From the NCBI GenBank assembly GCA_913061185.1, contig CAJXTI010000010.1, positions 1 to 64,000 of the forward strand: DNA of 64,000 bases, read 5' to 3'. This stretch comes from an uncultured Oceanobacter sp. (GTDB lineage: Bacteria > Pseudomonadota > Gammaproteobacteria > Pseudomonadales > Oceanobacteraceae). Each line of letters begins with the position of its first letter. Positions within the stretch are counted from its first letter, which is position 1. Below the pieces are notes generated by a model. It searched no databases, had not been told where the DNA came from, and saw nothing but the letters and a program-made list of their open reading frames with translations. The position numbers and the translations under genes were made by a program. Positions 46,934-58,398 of the stretch are shown piece after piece.

Positions 46934-47701
46934 TTACCGATCAATACGCAGTGAAACCCGACGTTCCTGCTCCTTCAAGCCTTCCATGGTTCCCACCAGC
47001 AGCGACAACAGTAATGCCACTACCACCACAGCAATCAGTACTGCCAATACGCCGGGGTCGAGCGTCGCCTTATACTGCAAAAGCGACAGGCCATCCGCAG
47101 GGGAATGGCTATAGTTCATATGCATTGCCGCCATACCGGTATAGTGCATGCCACATACAGCAACTCCCATCACCATGGCACTGAGTATTCTCAGCATCAG
47201 CGTATGGACATTAAATGCCAACCATAACGCACAGATCGAAGCACCCACCGCAATCAGGATGGACGCCCCGACCAGAGCCGGGTCGTAAATCATTTCACCC
47301 GGCATCACCATCGCTTCCATTCCTGTGTAGTGCATGGAAGCCACACCAAGCCCGGTGATAAGACCGGCACTCAATAACCGCATCAGGCTATCCGGGTTAC
47401 GCCCTACAACATACAAGCCCAACCCGACAACCACGACGGCCAACACCAATGATGCCAGTGTCATTCCCAGGTCGTAACCAAAATCAACCGGAGTATCAAA
47501 TGCCAGCATGCCGACAAAATGCATCGCCCATACACCACCCCCACCCAAGGCAAAAGCCGATCCAACCACCCAGAACCACAGATTTTCCGGGCGCGATGTG
47601 GCCATACCTTTGGCAAGTTTCAGGGCGGTATACGAACCCAGTACAGAAATACAGTACGAAAGTGCGACCAGCGCCAAATTGTACTCAGAAGCCATAGCCA
47701 C
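46934..47701 (-). CDS. MHYT-domain membrane sensor protein
   Basis: A 255-residue protein with about seven membrane helices and three MHYT repeats: WAMHFVGM, SMHYTGM and GMHYTGMAAM. The Met and His side chains are thought to bind copper and to sense oxygen, CO or NO. Most MHYT proteins carry GGDEF or kinase domains; this one ends with a short basic tail (LKEQERRVSLRIDR), so it must act through a partner. It stands alone. Confidence 0.88.
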   Translation of the reverse strand: MAMASEYNLALVALSYCISVLGSYTALKLAKGMATSRPENLWFWVVGSAFALGGGGVWAMHFVGMLAFDTPVDFGYDLGMTLASLVLAVVVVGLGLYVVGRNPDSLMRLLSAGLITGLGVASMHYTGMEAMVMPGEMIYDPALVGASILIAVGASICALWLAFNVHTLMLRILSAMVMGVAVCGMHYTGMAAMHMNYSHSPADGLSLLQYKATLDPGVLAVLIAVVVVALLLSLLVGTMEGLKEQERRVSLRIDR

Positions 47702-48210
47702 CTCACAGTTCAGAAAGCGTCAGATCGGATAACCGTTCCACTTTCTGAGTAAAAAACACGACGAAAAAACCGCCAAATCAAATGCCAGACATCATTTCGA
47801 ACAACTCTGACGCAACTATTGTATAGGTTTTATATAATATTGAATAGAAACCGTACATTAAAAATGTAGCACAATTTGTCATAAGCACCTCAAAACGCAT
47901 ATAAAATCTGACATAAATCAATAAATCCAACAAGCCATGTATCGACAAAATCAAAAAAATAGCGTTAAGAGTTTAAAAAATCGCGGTCATTTCATACAAT
48001 TCAGAACCAAAAAGTCATAAAAAACCCATTCTTAATGATAAAAAATCAGAAAATGATGCAATACATGTACAAAAATAGGGGTTTTAATTCTTAACAAAGT
48101 TACAAGATGGGGGAGAGATGGGGGAGAATCCCCTGGTAATAAAAGAGGGATGAAGCGCGAAGACTGCCGTCTGATCAAAAAACCAGCGGCAGTCAGATCA
48201 AATCGAATGG
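47702..48210. other. AT-rich intergenic region
   Basis: About 510 bases. Between 47815 and 48100 the sequence is clearly AT-rich compared with its neighbours. Two tandem copies of GATGGGGGAGA lie at 48106-48127, followed by ATCCCC. No gene, tRNA or terminator is recognised. It probably holds the MHYT gene promoter on the minus strand. Confidence 0.4.
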
Positions 48211-50271
<2,061 letters not shown>

Positions 50272-50390
50272 TTATTATCGTTACGCCCAGTGTAGTGCGT
50301 ACTGGCGGCCAAACAATAACCATACAGAGCAAATAAAAAACCCAACGGAACATTGGCCGCGTTTTTATCGCCATTATCCCAGCGTCCGGC

Positions 50391-50984
50391 CTACATCAGC
50401 AAGATCCATACACCGCCAGCAAAAAAGCATAGCGACGTAACATAACGCACACGATCCAGCGGAATCCGCTGTAGCAATGCCTGGCCAAACCAGATCACCG
50501 GCACATTCGCAATCAACATCCCAAGCGTCGTACCGAGCGTCACCAGCATGGGCTGTTGCCACTCTGCAGCCAGTAAGACCGTTGCAATCTGGGTTTTATC
50601 ACCCAACTCAGCCAGTGAGAACAGCACCAGAGTGGCAAAAAACGCACCGAACGCCAGAAACCGGGATTCGCCGCCATCGTCCTTGTCCGGAATCAGCACC
50701 CATAACCCCATCGCCATAAAACTGCCAGCCAATAGCCAATCAATCCAGCCATCACTCAGCCATAGCTCAAGGCGATCACCGAGCCACACTCCGAACCAGG
50801 CAGACAGGCCGTGATTGACCAGCGTCGCCAGCACAATCGCCAGCACAATCGCCCATTTATTACGGAATTTGAGCGTCAGAAACAGCGTCAGCAGCTGGGT
50901 TTTATCACCAATTTCAGCCAGCGTGACCGCAACAGCAGAAGAAAAAAAAGCGGAAGAGAACAGCGAGTCAGGAGAATCTATCAT
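50391..50984 (-). CDS. mneA: GDT1/UPF0016 family manganese exporter
   Basis: A 197-residue inner membrane protein with six helices and two inverted halves. Each has the family motif: EIGDKT (24-29) and ELGDKT (126-131). Bacterial members (MneA/MntX-like) export Mn2+. A yybP-ykoY manganese riboswitch in the leader strongly supports this function. Confidence 0.93.
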   Translation of the reverse strand: MIDSPDSLFSSAFFSSAVAVTLAEIGDKTQLLTLFLTLKFRNKWAIVLAIVLATLVNHGLSAWFGVWLGDRLELWLSDGWIDWLLAGSFMAMGLWVLIPDKDDGGESRFLAFGAFFATLVLFSLAELGDKTQIATVLLAAEWQQPMLVTLGTTLGMLIANVPVIWFGQALLQRIPLDRVRYVTSLCFFAGGVWILLM

Positions 50985-51011
50985 TTATCGTTACCGGGCA
51001 GCAGACACCAA

Positions 51012-51052
51012 AGACGAATGCTGGCAGCCACCCATGGAACCAGTATTCGTCT
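51012..51052 (-). promoter_or_regulatory. Hairpin between riboswitch and mneA, candidate expression platform
   Basis: On the minus strand AGACGAATACTGG pairs with CCAGCATTCGTCT over 13 positions with a single mismatch and a 15-base loop. It lies between the riboswitch core and the ATG 28 bases on. Only TTT follows, so it may regulate translation or termination in a non-standard way. Confidence 0.5.
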
Positions 51053-51055
51053 CAG

Positions 51056-51184
51056 GTCTTGTCCAATACCAAGGTATTTCCTGCACCATGAGCATGAGGC
51101 CCAAGTATGTTGACGCAGGATACGAACGTTGTTTTTTACAAAATAAAAATAACCAACGCTCGTCAGACTACTCCCCCAAGAGAG
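51056..51184 (-). promoter_or_regulatory. yybP-ykoY manganese riboswitch upstream of mneA
   Basis: The minus strand shows the two conserved blocks of this family: TCTTGGGGGAGTAG at the 5' side (51181-51168) and GCGTCAACATACTTG (about 51116-51102). TCTTG (51181-51177) can pair with CAAGA (51061-51057) to close the helix. The E. coli mntP leader carries the same GGGGAGUAG and GUCAACAUAC blocks. The gene downstream is a Mn exporter, so Mn2+ should turn expression on. Confidence 0.85.
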
Positions 51185-51190
51185 GGCTGC

Positions 51191-51219
51191 AATCTAGCGC
51201 TGAACGCACGGTTTGTCAA
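51191..51219 (-). promoter_or_regulatory. Sigma70 promoter for the mneA riboswitch transcript
   Basis: On the minus strand TTGACA (51219-51214), a 17-base spacer and TAGATT (51196-51191) form a strong promoter. The start would fall near 51184, directly at the 5' edge of the riboswitch. Confidence 0.8.
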
Positions 51220-51290
51220 AACCTTAAGCCGCCGCTCCGAGCAACTTAGAGCCATCGGCAAGATAACGGATTCGAACATACTGCGATGAC

Positions 51291-51575
51291 TCAGTGACTG
51301 GTACGGGATGCACGCTGACGGGCATCTACTGTGCGTTCCGGTTCAGGCAAGGAGGCAACAACAGCGTCAATACAGCCCAGAACTTGTAATACCGCCAACA
51401 GATTGGACAAGCTGACGCTATCGGTTCCTGCTTCCAGACGCTTGATTGTCGAGCGGCTAACACCCGCCTCACGAGCCAACTGCTCCTGGCTAAGATTCGC
51501 CACCAGCCGCGCAGCTCGTACCCGCAAACCGACTTCAGCCAACAGCCCTGACACACTCAATTCTTGATAACTCAT
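51291..51575 (-). CDS. XRE-family transcriptional regulator
   Basis: The start at 51575 gives 94 residues: a helix-turn-helix of the Cro/CI type (LRVRAARLVANLSQEQLAREAG, then SRSTIKRLEAG) and a C-terminal leucine-rich helix. It resembles antitoxins of the HipB/HigA kind, but no toxin gene is beside it. Upstream in-frame codons lack a family pattern. Confidence 0.85.
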   Translation of the reverse strand: MSYQELSVSGLLAEVGLRVRAARLVANLSQEQLAREAGVSRSTIKRLEAGTDSVSLSNLLAVLQVLGCIDAVVASLPEPERTVDARQRASRTSH

Positions 51576-51808
51576 AACAAGGCTCACTATTTTTATAGCC
51601 GTGGTGTTTGGGTTCACTGTCCCCCTGAATAGCCGGTCAATACAGAGTTCAAAGTCAAGCAACCTGCAGATTAGCCTGACCAACCGGTCTCTGTAGGTAT
51701 AGCTGAAAAACAGACGTTCACCATAAAGAACCCCGAACACCGCAACCCGTGCTATTGAGTAAACCTCAAGGTACACTCGCGGCCCGATATTCAGTCGTTG
51801 GAATTCCC

Positions 51809-52357
51809 ATGGCCATCAAGGCAACCATTTGTAAAATCGAACTGGCCGTGTCAGACATGGATCGCCACCACTATCAAACGTATAACCTGACACTGGCGCA
51901 ACACCCTTCCGAAACTCTGCTGCGATTAATGACCCGAATTGCGGTGTTTGCCTTGAATGCAAGTGACACCCTGGAATTTACCCGTGGACTCAGTACCGAT
52001 GACGAACCGGAACTGTGGGTAAGAGACTACAGCGACCAGACCCTGCTCTGGATTGAGCTGGGCCAGCCGGATGAAAAACGCATTCGCAAAGCCTGCCAAA
52101 AAGCCCAACAAGTACGCATCTACGAATATCATGGCCGCACCGCATTGCCGTGGTGGGACAGCCTCAAAAACAGCTGTACACGCTTCAACAACCTCAGCGT
52201 CTACAACCTCGACGCCGATGCCATAGAACAGTTGGAGTCGCTTTACGATCGCACCATGCGCTTACAGGCCAATATCCAGGATGGCACACTTTGGCTGGGT
52301 AATGACCAGGGCAGTATCGAAATACAACCCCAACAGCTGCACCCTCTCAGTGACTGA
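51809..52357 (+). CDS. yaeQ: YaeQ family protein
   Basis: From ATG 51809 it is 182 residues with the YaeQ pattern: MAIKATICKIELAVSDMDRH opening, ETLLRLMTRIAVFALNA, and ELWVRDYSDQTLLWIELGQPDEKRIRKA. YaeQ has a nuclease-like fold and was linked to RfaH-related transcription effects, but its role is unsettled. It ends 2 bases from the convergent permease gene. Confidence 0.93.
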   Translation: MAIKATICKIELAVSDMDRHHYQTYNLTLAQHPSETLLRLMTRIAVFALNASDTLEFTRGLSTDDEPELWVRDYSDQTLLWIELGQPDEKRIRKACQKAQQVRIYEYHGRTALPWWDSLKNSCTRFNNLSVYNLDADAIEQLESLYDRTMRLQANIQDGTLWLGNDQGSIEIQPQQLHPLSD

Positions 52358-52359
52358 CA

Positions 52360-53550
52360 TCACCCGGCCGCCATGCTATTCATCAGCCATCCCAGCAGTA
52401 ATACCTGCGGCACGGTCACCAGCGGCAGGAAAAGAGCGATTTTCCAGCTGCGGGTGGTGTCTTTAAGCGACATGATCTCGGTGTAATCCGTCGCGGCACC
52501 CGCCATCAGGAAGGTAAAGCCATTGCCCGGTGCGGCAGCACGGGTGACCAAGTCGGCTGCAATCGGACTGGAACCCTCCGAGCAGACCTCAATCACCGTC
52601 GCTGCCAGCAGGGTTAGTAGCAAGCCTCCGGCACTGGCACCAAACCAGACACCGAAACTGTCTTCTGGCACAAAAGCCCGCACCAGCGCCACCAGCACCA
52701 CACCGAGAAAAACCCAACGCAGTACAGTTTTGGATTCTTTCAACCCTTGCCAGAACATCATTGCCAACCCGGATAACGTCCAGTCTTCATCTTGCCAGAC
52801 TTGCTTCAGCGTTGCTCTGACATGAACCTTCTGGGGTTGTTGATGATTAGGATTGGCGGGTAGCACACCGGTGACCACCAAACGGTCAAAAATCAAACCA
52901 CTGACCCAGGCAATGGCCAGCGAAGCAACGATAAATACCAGCGTCCATTGCAAACCGATCAGCCCAATCAAAATCAGCGTCAGCGTTAATGAATTCCACG
53001 GACTGGCAATCAGAAAGGCCATCACCTGACCAATACTGGCACCACGCTCATACAACTTCATACCAATCATCAGAATGCCGTGATTACACAAATCCAGCAT
53101 CAGTCCCGCCAGAGTGGCGCGAAAAATCCCCTGCCGCGAACCTGCCTGCCCCAGCACCGACATCACCAGTTCACGAGGAATACGCCCCAGCAATCCAACA
53201 AACAAGGACGCCGAGATAACTCCCCACCACATGGCGTTCACCATTTCGAACGAGGTGTGCAACAGGGTCGCCAGCCAGCTCGGGCCAACCTGCCCCAATA
53301 GTAGCCAGCCCAGGTAACCTGCCACCACAAAGCTGCCACTACCCCACAACACCCAGTCGAATGTTTTGGCTGGCCCGCAGCAGCCAGTGTCGTCTGCTGT
53401 CGAACCTCCACCACAACAGCTGGCAGCCACCGGCGTACTGGCAACCGTTACACTGCCGCAACAGCTTTGCACCGCCACGCCCGCTTTTACAGCAGATTCA
53501 CCGGCAAGCGGCGAGCTGTTCCCACCGCAACAACTTCCAGATTCACTCAT
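52360..53550 (-). CDS. SO_0444-type Cu/Zn efflux permease with four Cys-Cys pairs
   Basis: A 396-residue permease from ATG 53550. The N-terminal 60 residues hold four CC pairs (7-8, 30-31, 45-46 and 57-58) in CCG words, likely a soluble metal-binding tail. About eight to ten membrane helices follow in two halves, each with a CNHGILMIG or CSEGSSPIA-type motif of the DUF318 permease family. Members are linked to zinc, copper or arsenic efflux. Metal specificity cannot be read here. Confidence 0.85.
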   Translation of the reverse strand: MSESGSCCGGNSSPLAGESAVKAGVAVQSCCGSVTVASTPVAASCCGGGSTADDTGCCGPAKTFDWVLWGSGSFVVAGYLGWLLLGQVGPSWLATLLHTSFEMVNAMWWGVISASLFVGLLGRIPRELVMSVLGQAGSRQGIFRATLAGLMLDLCNHGILMIGMKLYERGASIGQVMAFLIASPWNSLTLTLILIGLIGLQWTLVFIVASLAIAWVSGLIFDRLVVTGVLPANPNHQQPQKVHVRATLKQVWQDEDWTLSGLAMMFWQGLKESKTVLRWVFLGVVLVALVRAFVPEDSFGVWFGASAGGLLLTLLAATVIEVCSEGSSPIAADLVTRAAAPGNGFTFLMAGAATDYTEIMSLKDTTRSWKIALFLPLVTVPQVLLLGWLMNSMAAG

Positions 53551-53688
53551 ATTGCGCTTCACCGCCCCCCTGCAAATCAATGCCAAATATTCTCATCCAC
53601 GTACCTTGCCGAAATAACGCAGCAAGACCCGACAATTTCGCCCAACCCGACTATCCTTACACTATCCATACTCAAACCGGATTTATCC

Positions 53689-55368
53689 ATGCCGAAAAAG
53701 GCGCAGCCACGACAGCTTTCGGTAAAAACGCTTTATACACTTCTGGTCATCAGCTATTTGACACTCCTGTTTGTCTGGCTGGCCGGATTCCGCTACTGGG
53801 TCAGCTATCCTGCCGACATGGCCATGGCAGCAGCCCAGCAACAACGCGGCATAGAAAGCCTGGCACAAGCCTTGTCACTTGCTCAGGAACAGCTCCAGAT
53901 AATGACCAACGACCATGCCCAGTGGGATTACAGCTGGGATTTCATCCATAGCAGCCACGATACAAACGATAATCTGAGCGCCAATTTTATCGTGTCGACT
54001 TTTGCCTCATTATCACTCAATGGCGTGATGATTCTGGATAGCACCCAGACTCTGCGGGCTGGCTATCGCTACAGCAACGGACAGCTGGAGCACTACTCGG
54101 GCACCACCGACCACTTGCTGCCACCGATTCTACAAACAGTTTTGCTTGGCAGCACCCCAGCCACTGCCATGACACTGATCGATGGTTTCCCCACCATGAT
54201 TGCGGCCAATCCGATCTCCCGCTCCGATGGCACAGGCGAAGGTGTTGGCTGGATGGTGTTTATGAAACGTCTGAACAACACCATGTTGGGCGACTTTGAA
54301 CGCATTACCCGTCTGAACATTGCCACCGTTGCCATCACCGACCCCGCCCTGGGATTTGATGAGCCGGTCACCAGCGCAATGATCAGTGCCATACGCTGCT
54401 TGCAAGACCCGTTCGAGCAACCCGTATACTGCCTGAAAATCACCGACCCGGATCTTAGCCTGCCGCATCTCTTGAATATGAATACCCTGCAGGAAATGCT
54501 CATCATTGGTGCAATTCCCGCATCCTTATTCTCAATCATTCTACACTTGATTATCACTCCTCTTAAAGTCGCCAATAGCCATTTGTTACGCAACCTGAAA
54601 TTGGGGCATTTAAAAGAATTGCCGCTCACCCAGTCGTTTTACATCACCGAGATAGCCCAGCTGGCCAACTCACATAATCAGTTGGTAGCTACTATTCGGG
54701 ATCAGAACCAGCGCCTTGAAGTGCTCAGTCACACCGACGCCCTGACCGGAGTGCGCAACCGACGTGGATTTGACCGTATGCAGGAAAGAGCCTGGTATCG
54801 ACTCTGCCGCAATCCGTTATCCATGGCACTGATCATGATCGATATCGACTACTTTAAGCTTTATAACGACCGCTACGGTCATCAGCAGGGAGACCAGGCA
54901 TTGCAGCAGGTTGCGACGGCACTGTCGAAACTGGCTCGGCGAACCGACGAGGAAATTGCCCGCTTTGGCGGCGAGGAGTTTGTCTTGCTAGTTTATGCCG
55001 ACAGCCGCGAAGAGCTTGAGCAGTTATGTACTCAAGTAACCAATGCCATCAGAATCCTGGCAATACCCCACCCGGATTCCGATGTCAGCCACCGGTTGAC
55101 CATCAGCATGGGAGCCGCCTGGATTCACCATGGCGGGCCATGGCTAGGGTTTATCTCCGCCGAAGAATGGTTACAACTGGCAGATCAGGCACTGTACCTG
55201 GCCAAAAACAACGGCCGTAACCAATATCGGGTGATTGATGTTGCCTCGCTGCGACCTGCGGCAGGTAGCGATTCAGCCGATGGCGATTCAGCCGATGGCG
55301 ATTTAGCCGACGGCAATACTGCTGACAAGGGTTTCGCGGGCAGACAGTCAACATCCTGGCCAGAATAG
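53689..55368 (+). CDS. CHASE4-GGDEF diguanylate cyclase
   Basis: A 559-residue membrane protein from ATG 53689. A periplasmic CHASE4-type domain lies between two helices (about 13-35 and 265-285), with the NDHAQWDYSWDF motif. The GGDEF domain (about 345-510) has active site GGEEF at 427-431 and metal-binding DIDYFK, so c-di-GMP synthesis is expected. The I-site is altered: one extra residue separates RRTD from the active site, or the aligned word is RTDE. The C-terminal 35 residues contain a repeat of SADGD. Confidence 0.9.
   Translation: MPKKAQPRQLSVKTLYTLLVISYLTLLFVWLAGFRYWVSYPADMAMAAAQQQRGIESLAQALSLAQEQLQIMTNDHAQWDYSWDFIHSSHDTNDNLSANFIVSTFASLSLNGVMILDSTQTLRAGYRYSNGQLEHYSGTTDHLLPPILQTVLLGSTPATAMTLIDGFPTMIAANPISRSDGTGEGVGWMVFMKRLNNTMLGDFERITRLNIATVAITDPALGFDEPVTSAMISAIRCLQDPFEQPVYCLKITDPDLSLPHLLNMNTLQEMLIIGAIPASLFSIILHLIITPLKVANSHLLRNLKLGHLKELPLTQSFYITEIAQLANSHNQLVATIRDQNQRLEVLSHTDALTGVRNRRGFDRMQERAWYRLCRNPLSMALIMIDIDYFKLYNDRYGHQQGDQALQQVATALSKLARRTDEEIARFGGEEFVLLVYADSREELEQLCTQVTNAIRILAIPHPDSDVSHRLTISMGAAWIHHGGPWLGFISAEEWLQLADQALYLAKNNGRNQYRVIDVASLRPAAGSDSADGDSADGDLADGNTADKGFAGRQSTSWPE
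55270..55314. repeat. 15-base tandem repeat in the GGDEF gene tail
   Basis: GATTCAGCCGATGGC is present twice exactly and once with two changes, and a fourth decayed unit follows to 55329. Because 15 is a multiple of 3, copy-number change would keep the frame and alter only the length of an acidic, probably disordered tail. Confidence 0.8.
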
Positions 55369-55425
55369 CTAGAAAGAATCGCCTGCGCCTGGAACACCAA
55401 ACCCTGCTGTGTACTGCTGACTGGT

Positions 55426-56649
55426 TTACAACGTCACAGTTACCGCATCGGCACTGCGTTTTGCCTTGTCACGCGCCAGCGCTTCAGACTCAGCTCTTGC
55501 CAGAGCGACCCCCAGACGCCGCTTGCCCTGCACCTCCGGCTTGCCAAACAGGCGCAGCTGGGTGTCCGGCTCCATCATGGCAGTAAACAGATTGCCGTAT
55601 TGCATCGTCGTTGAACGTCCTTCTACCAGGATCACCGCTGACGCAGAAGCCCCGAACTGACGAATGGACGGGATTGGTAATCCCAGAATCGCCCGTGCGT
55701 GCAAGGCAAACTCTGACAGGTCTTGCGAAATCAGCGTGACCAGCCCGGTATCGTGTGGTCGCGGAGAGACTTCACTGAAAATAACCTCATCCCCGCGCAC
55801 AAACAATTCAACGCCGTACAACCCCCAGCCACCGAGTTCAGTGGTCACGGTGGTGGCAATCTCCTGCGCCCGTAGCAAGGCCGCTGCGGTCATTTGCTGC
55901 GGTTGCCAGGATTCCTGATAATCACCGTCTTGCTGGCGATGGCCAATCGGATCACAAAAACTCGTCACCGTGCCACCGCACCCATCACTGTGACGGACAG
56001 TCAATAATGTGATTTCAAAGTCAAAATCCACAAACCCTTCGACAATCACTTTCCCCTGCCCTGCACGACCACCTTCTTGCGCATAACGCCAGGCCGGAGC
56101 CAGCTCTGCAGCCGTTCGAACAAAGCTTTGTCCTTTACCAGACGAACTCATGATCGGCTTGACCAGACACGGCAAACCGATCGTATCAACAGCCGCGTAA
56201 AAATCACTTTCTGAGGCCGCAAAACGATAACTCGACGTAGGTACTCCAAGTGTCTCTGCCGCCAGACAACGAATGCCTTCACGATTCATCGTCAACTGAG
56301 TTGCACGGGCAGTTGGCACAACCCGAAACCCTTCACTTTCCAGCTCTGCCAATGTCGCCGTCGCAATGGCTTCAATTTCCGGCACGATCAAGGCTGGTTG
56401 CTCTTGCTGAATCACCGCACGCAAGGCCTGACCGTCAAGCATATTGATCACATGACAACGATCTGCAACCTGCATCGCCGGAGCGTTGGCGTAGCGATCC
56501 ACCGCAATCACCTCACACCCCAGGCGCTGTAACTCAATGACCACCTCTTTGCCCAGCTCTCCAGAGCCACACAACAGCACTCGGGTCGCGGTAGCTGAAA
56601 AAGGGGTACCGATAACCGGGGCATTCAGGACAGCAGCAACATCAGACAT
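55426..56649 (-). CDS. purT: Formate-dependent GAR transformylase 2
   Basis: Uses formate and ATP to formylate glycinamide ribonucleotide in purine synthesis. From ATG 56649 it is 407 residues with the ATP-grasp fold: [20 protein letters not shown], the [14 protein letters not shown] loop and [16 protein letters not shown] at the metal site. All key motifs are present. Confidence 0.95.
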   Translation of the reverse strand: MSDVAAVLNAPVIGTPFSATATRVLLCGSGELGKEVVIELQRLGCEVIAVDRYANAPAMQVADRCHVINMLDGQALRAVIQQEQPALIVPEIEAIATATLAELESEGFRVVPTARATQLTMNREGIRCLAAETLGVPTSSYRFAASESDFYAAVDTIGLPCLVKPIMSSSGKGQSFVRTAAELAPAWRYAQEGGRAGQGKVIVEGFVDFDFEITLLTVRHSDGCGGTVTSFCDPIGHRQQDGDYQESWQPQQMTAAALLRAQEIATTVTTELGGWGLYGVELFVRGDEVIFSEVSPRPHDTGLVTLISQDLSEFALHARAILGLPIPSIRQFGASASAVILVEGRSTTMQYGNLFTAMMEPDTQLRLFGKPEVQGKRRLGVALARAESEALARDKAKRSADAVTVTL

Positions 56650-56736
56650 AATCAGACTCTCTGGCAAGCAAATCAGCACCGGGCCGGATCATCCGCCTAA
56701 CGCCAATAAAAATGAATAACAACAAGAAATACCGAC

Positions 56737-56967
56737 TCAGGAAGAGGGGGCTATAACAAACACATTACCTGATACCAGCTCCCGCTGATGACACCGCGTC
56801 AGTACATCGCGCTTGTCACTGTTCGACATCCGGCCCCACTGGCTGATTTCCATACCGGAGCGATAACACCCCTGGCAAATGTCCTGGTTATCCAGCACAC
56901 AGACATGAACACAAGGGGATTTTACCGGCAATTCAGTTCCGGCAGATGGCGTCGTATCCGTAGACAA
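56737..56967 (-). CDS. DUF1289 family protein
   Basis: A 76-residue protein with the Cys pattern SPCVHVCVLDNQDICQGCYRSGMEISQWGRMS, which probably binds a metal. DUF1289 proteins are common small proteins of unknown role. The N-terminal 15 residues are not conserved. Confidence 0.88.
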   Translation of the reverse strand: MSTDTTPSAGTELPVKSPCVHVCVLDNQDICQGCYRSGMEISQWGRMSNSDKRDVLTRCHQRELVSGNVFVIAPSS

Positions 56968-57041
56968 GAGCGGCCTCCAGCAGCAGTAAGCGAAGGGGTG
57001 AATGCTACCCGTTGGGTCTGATCAGAACAAGACAGTGTCGA

Positions 57042-57653
57042 TTACACGTCTTCAGGGTCTTCTGCGGTAGCGGGTACAACCGTACCCAGCGCAATCTCAG
57101 CGGCAAAATAACGATTCAGCATCTCCGCAGTAATGTAGGCCGTCAGCCCCCAGATCCGAAAACGTTCAAATATCCAGGTCGGCATACGAATACCATCCCG
57201 CTGGAAATACCCGGATGGCGGCTGATCAAAAAATGCCAGCGGTACATGAAACAGGCAATCCAGCTCACGCGGGTCTGCCGTTAACGCCACATCATGGGGA
57301 ATCACCGCCAATACCGGCGTCACCAGAAAACCGTATTTGGACACCACCTGATCCAGCATGCCCACCACCTGAACATACTCGGGAGACAAACCGACTTCTT
57401 CATGGGCTTCACGTAATGCCGTTGCCACCAGATCATGGTCGGTATCGTCGCGTTTGCCGCCTGGAAAGGCGACCTCACCCTGATGGGTGGGCATATCGGC
57501 AGCTCGCCGGGTCAGTAACAATGATGGCTGATACGGATGATCAGTAACTGCCACCAACACGGCGGCTTCGCGCAAACCGGCACGGGAAAAACGTCTGGGT
57601 TGATGGCCTTGCCATTCCCCGGACAAGCGGAAAAAAAGATCGGATTGATTCAT
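57042..57653 (-). CDS. nudL: Nudix CoA pyrophosphatase
   Basis: A 203-residue Nudix hydrolase. The Nudix box is GGKRDDTDHDLVATALREAHEEVGL-type (about residues 65-87), preceded by LLTRRAADMPTHQGEVAFPGG, a signature of CoA-pyrophosphatases of the NudL/YeaB type. Likely cleaves CoA and its oxidised forms. Confidence 0.9.
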   Translation of the reverse strand: MNQSDLFFRLSGEWQGHQPRRFSRAGLREAAVLVAVTDHPYQPSLLLTRRAADMPTHQGEVAFPGGKRDDTDHDLVATALREAHEEVGLSPEYVQVVGMLDQVVSKYGFLVTPVLAVIPHDVALTADPRELDCLFHVPLAFFDQPPSGYFQRDGIRMPTWIFERFRIWGLTAYITAEMLNRYFAAEIALGTVVPATAEDPEDV

Positions 57654-57928
57654 GATTAACAGTCTAGTAGGGAGACCTTTCGATCACCAGAAAAAGCTCA
57701 AGACAAGATTTCAGAGCAGGCTAATAAGTTGAAGCAGATTATCGGCCAAAGTAGATTTTTTTGCTCAAACCTGCGTGACAATACTGTCAAAAATATTTCT
57801 AAAGTAAATTCAACAGGTTAGACAGGTTAAAAAACAAAGCGACAAGATTCTTTACATCTTGTTACTGAGGTAGACTAGATTTCACAAAGTGCAAGCAAGT
57901 TCCCAAAAATTTCCAAGAGGCCAGTGCT

Positions 57929-58327
57929 GTGAAGATGCCATCCTTCGACGAACTGAGAAAACTCGCCGACAGCAACCCGGAACAACTGGAAGCCTTAAGA
58001 CAGCAAATGATCGAAGAAACCATCAACAACGCTCCGCCAGCTTTTCAGCGGCGTCTGCGTGGGCTTCAGTTTCAGGTCGATATGGAACGCCGCCGCGCCA
58101 GAAACCCGATGGATTCCTGCATCCGCGTCTCAAAAATGATGCACGATCACCTGTACCAGATGCGTCAAACCATCAACAGCGCAGAAGTCGATACCCGCTC
58201 GGCCCTTGCTGGCTTCACCAGCGCATTACCCAGCAACCAGGCAATCATGGAAGCAACCAGCGTCAAGGCAACAATCAACCCGAATAGCAGCACGGTGATT
58301 CCGTTTCCGCAGCTTGCCAATAACTAA
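57929..58327 (+). CDS. DUF3135 family protein
   Basis: The GTG at 57929 is preferred because AAGAGG lies 8 bases upstream; ATG 57935 is the alternative. The 132-residue protein has the family pattern MPSFDELRKLADSNPEQLEALR and RLRGLQFQVDMERRRARNPM, then CIRVSKMM. It is helical, cytoplasmic and of unknown function. Confidence 0.85.
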   Translation: MKMPSFDELRKLADSNPEQLEALRQQMIEETINNAPPAFQRRLRGLQFQVDMERRRARNPMDSCIRVSKMMHDHLYQMRQTINSAEVDTRSALAGFTSALPSNQAIMEATSVKATINPNSSTVIPFPQLANN

Positions 58328-58398
58328 CAAGGTATACTCATCCCGTGGCAGCCATACCGACTGCCCATTGTGTGATCGCAGCAACAATTGAGGACGGG

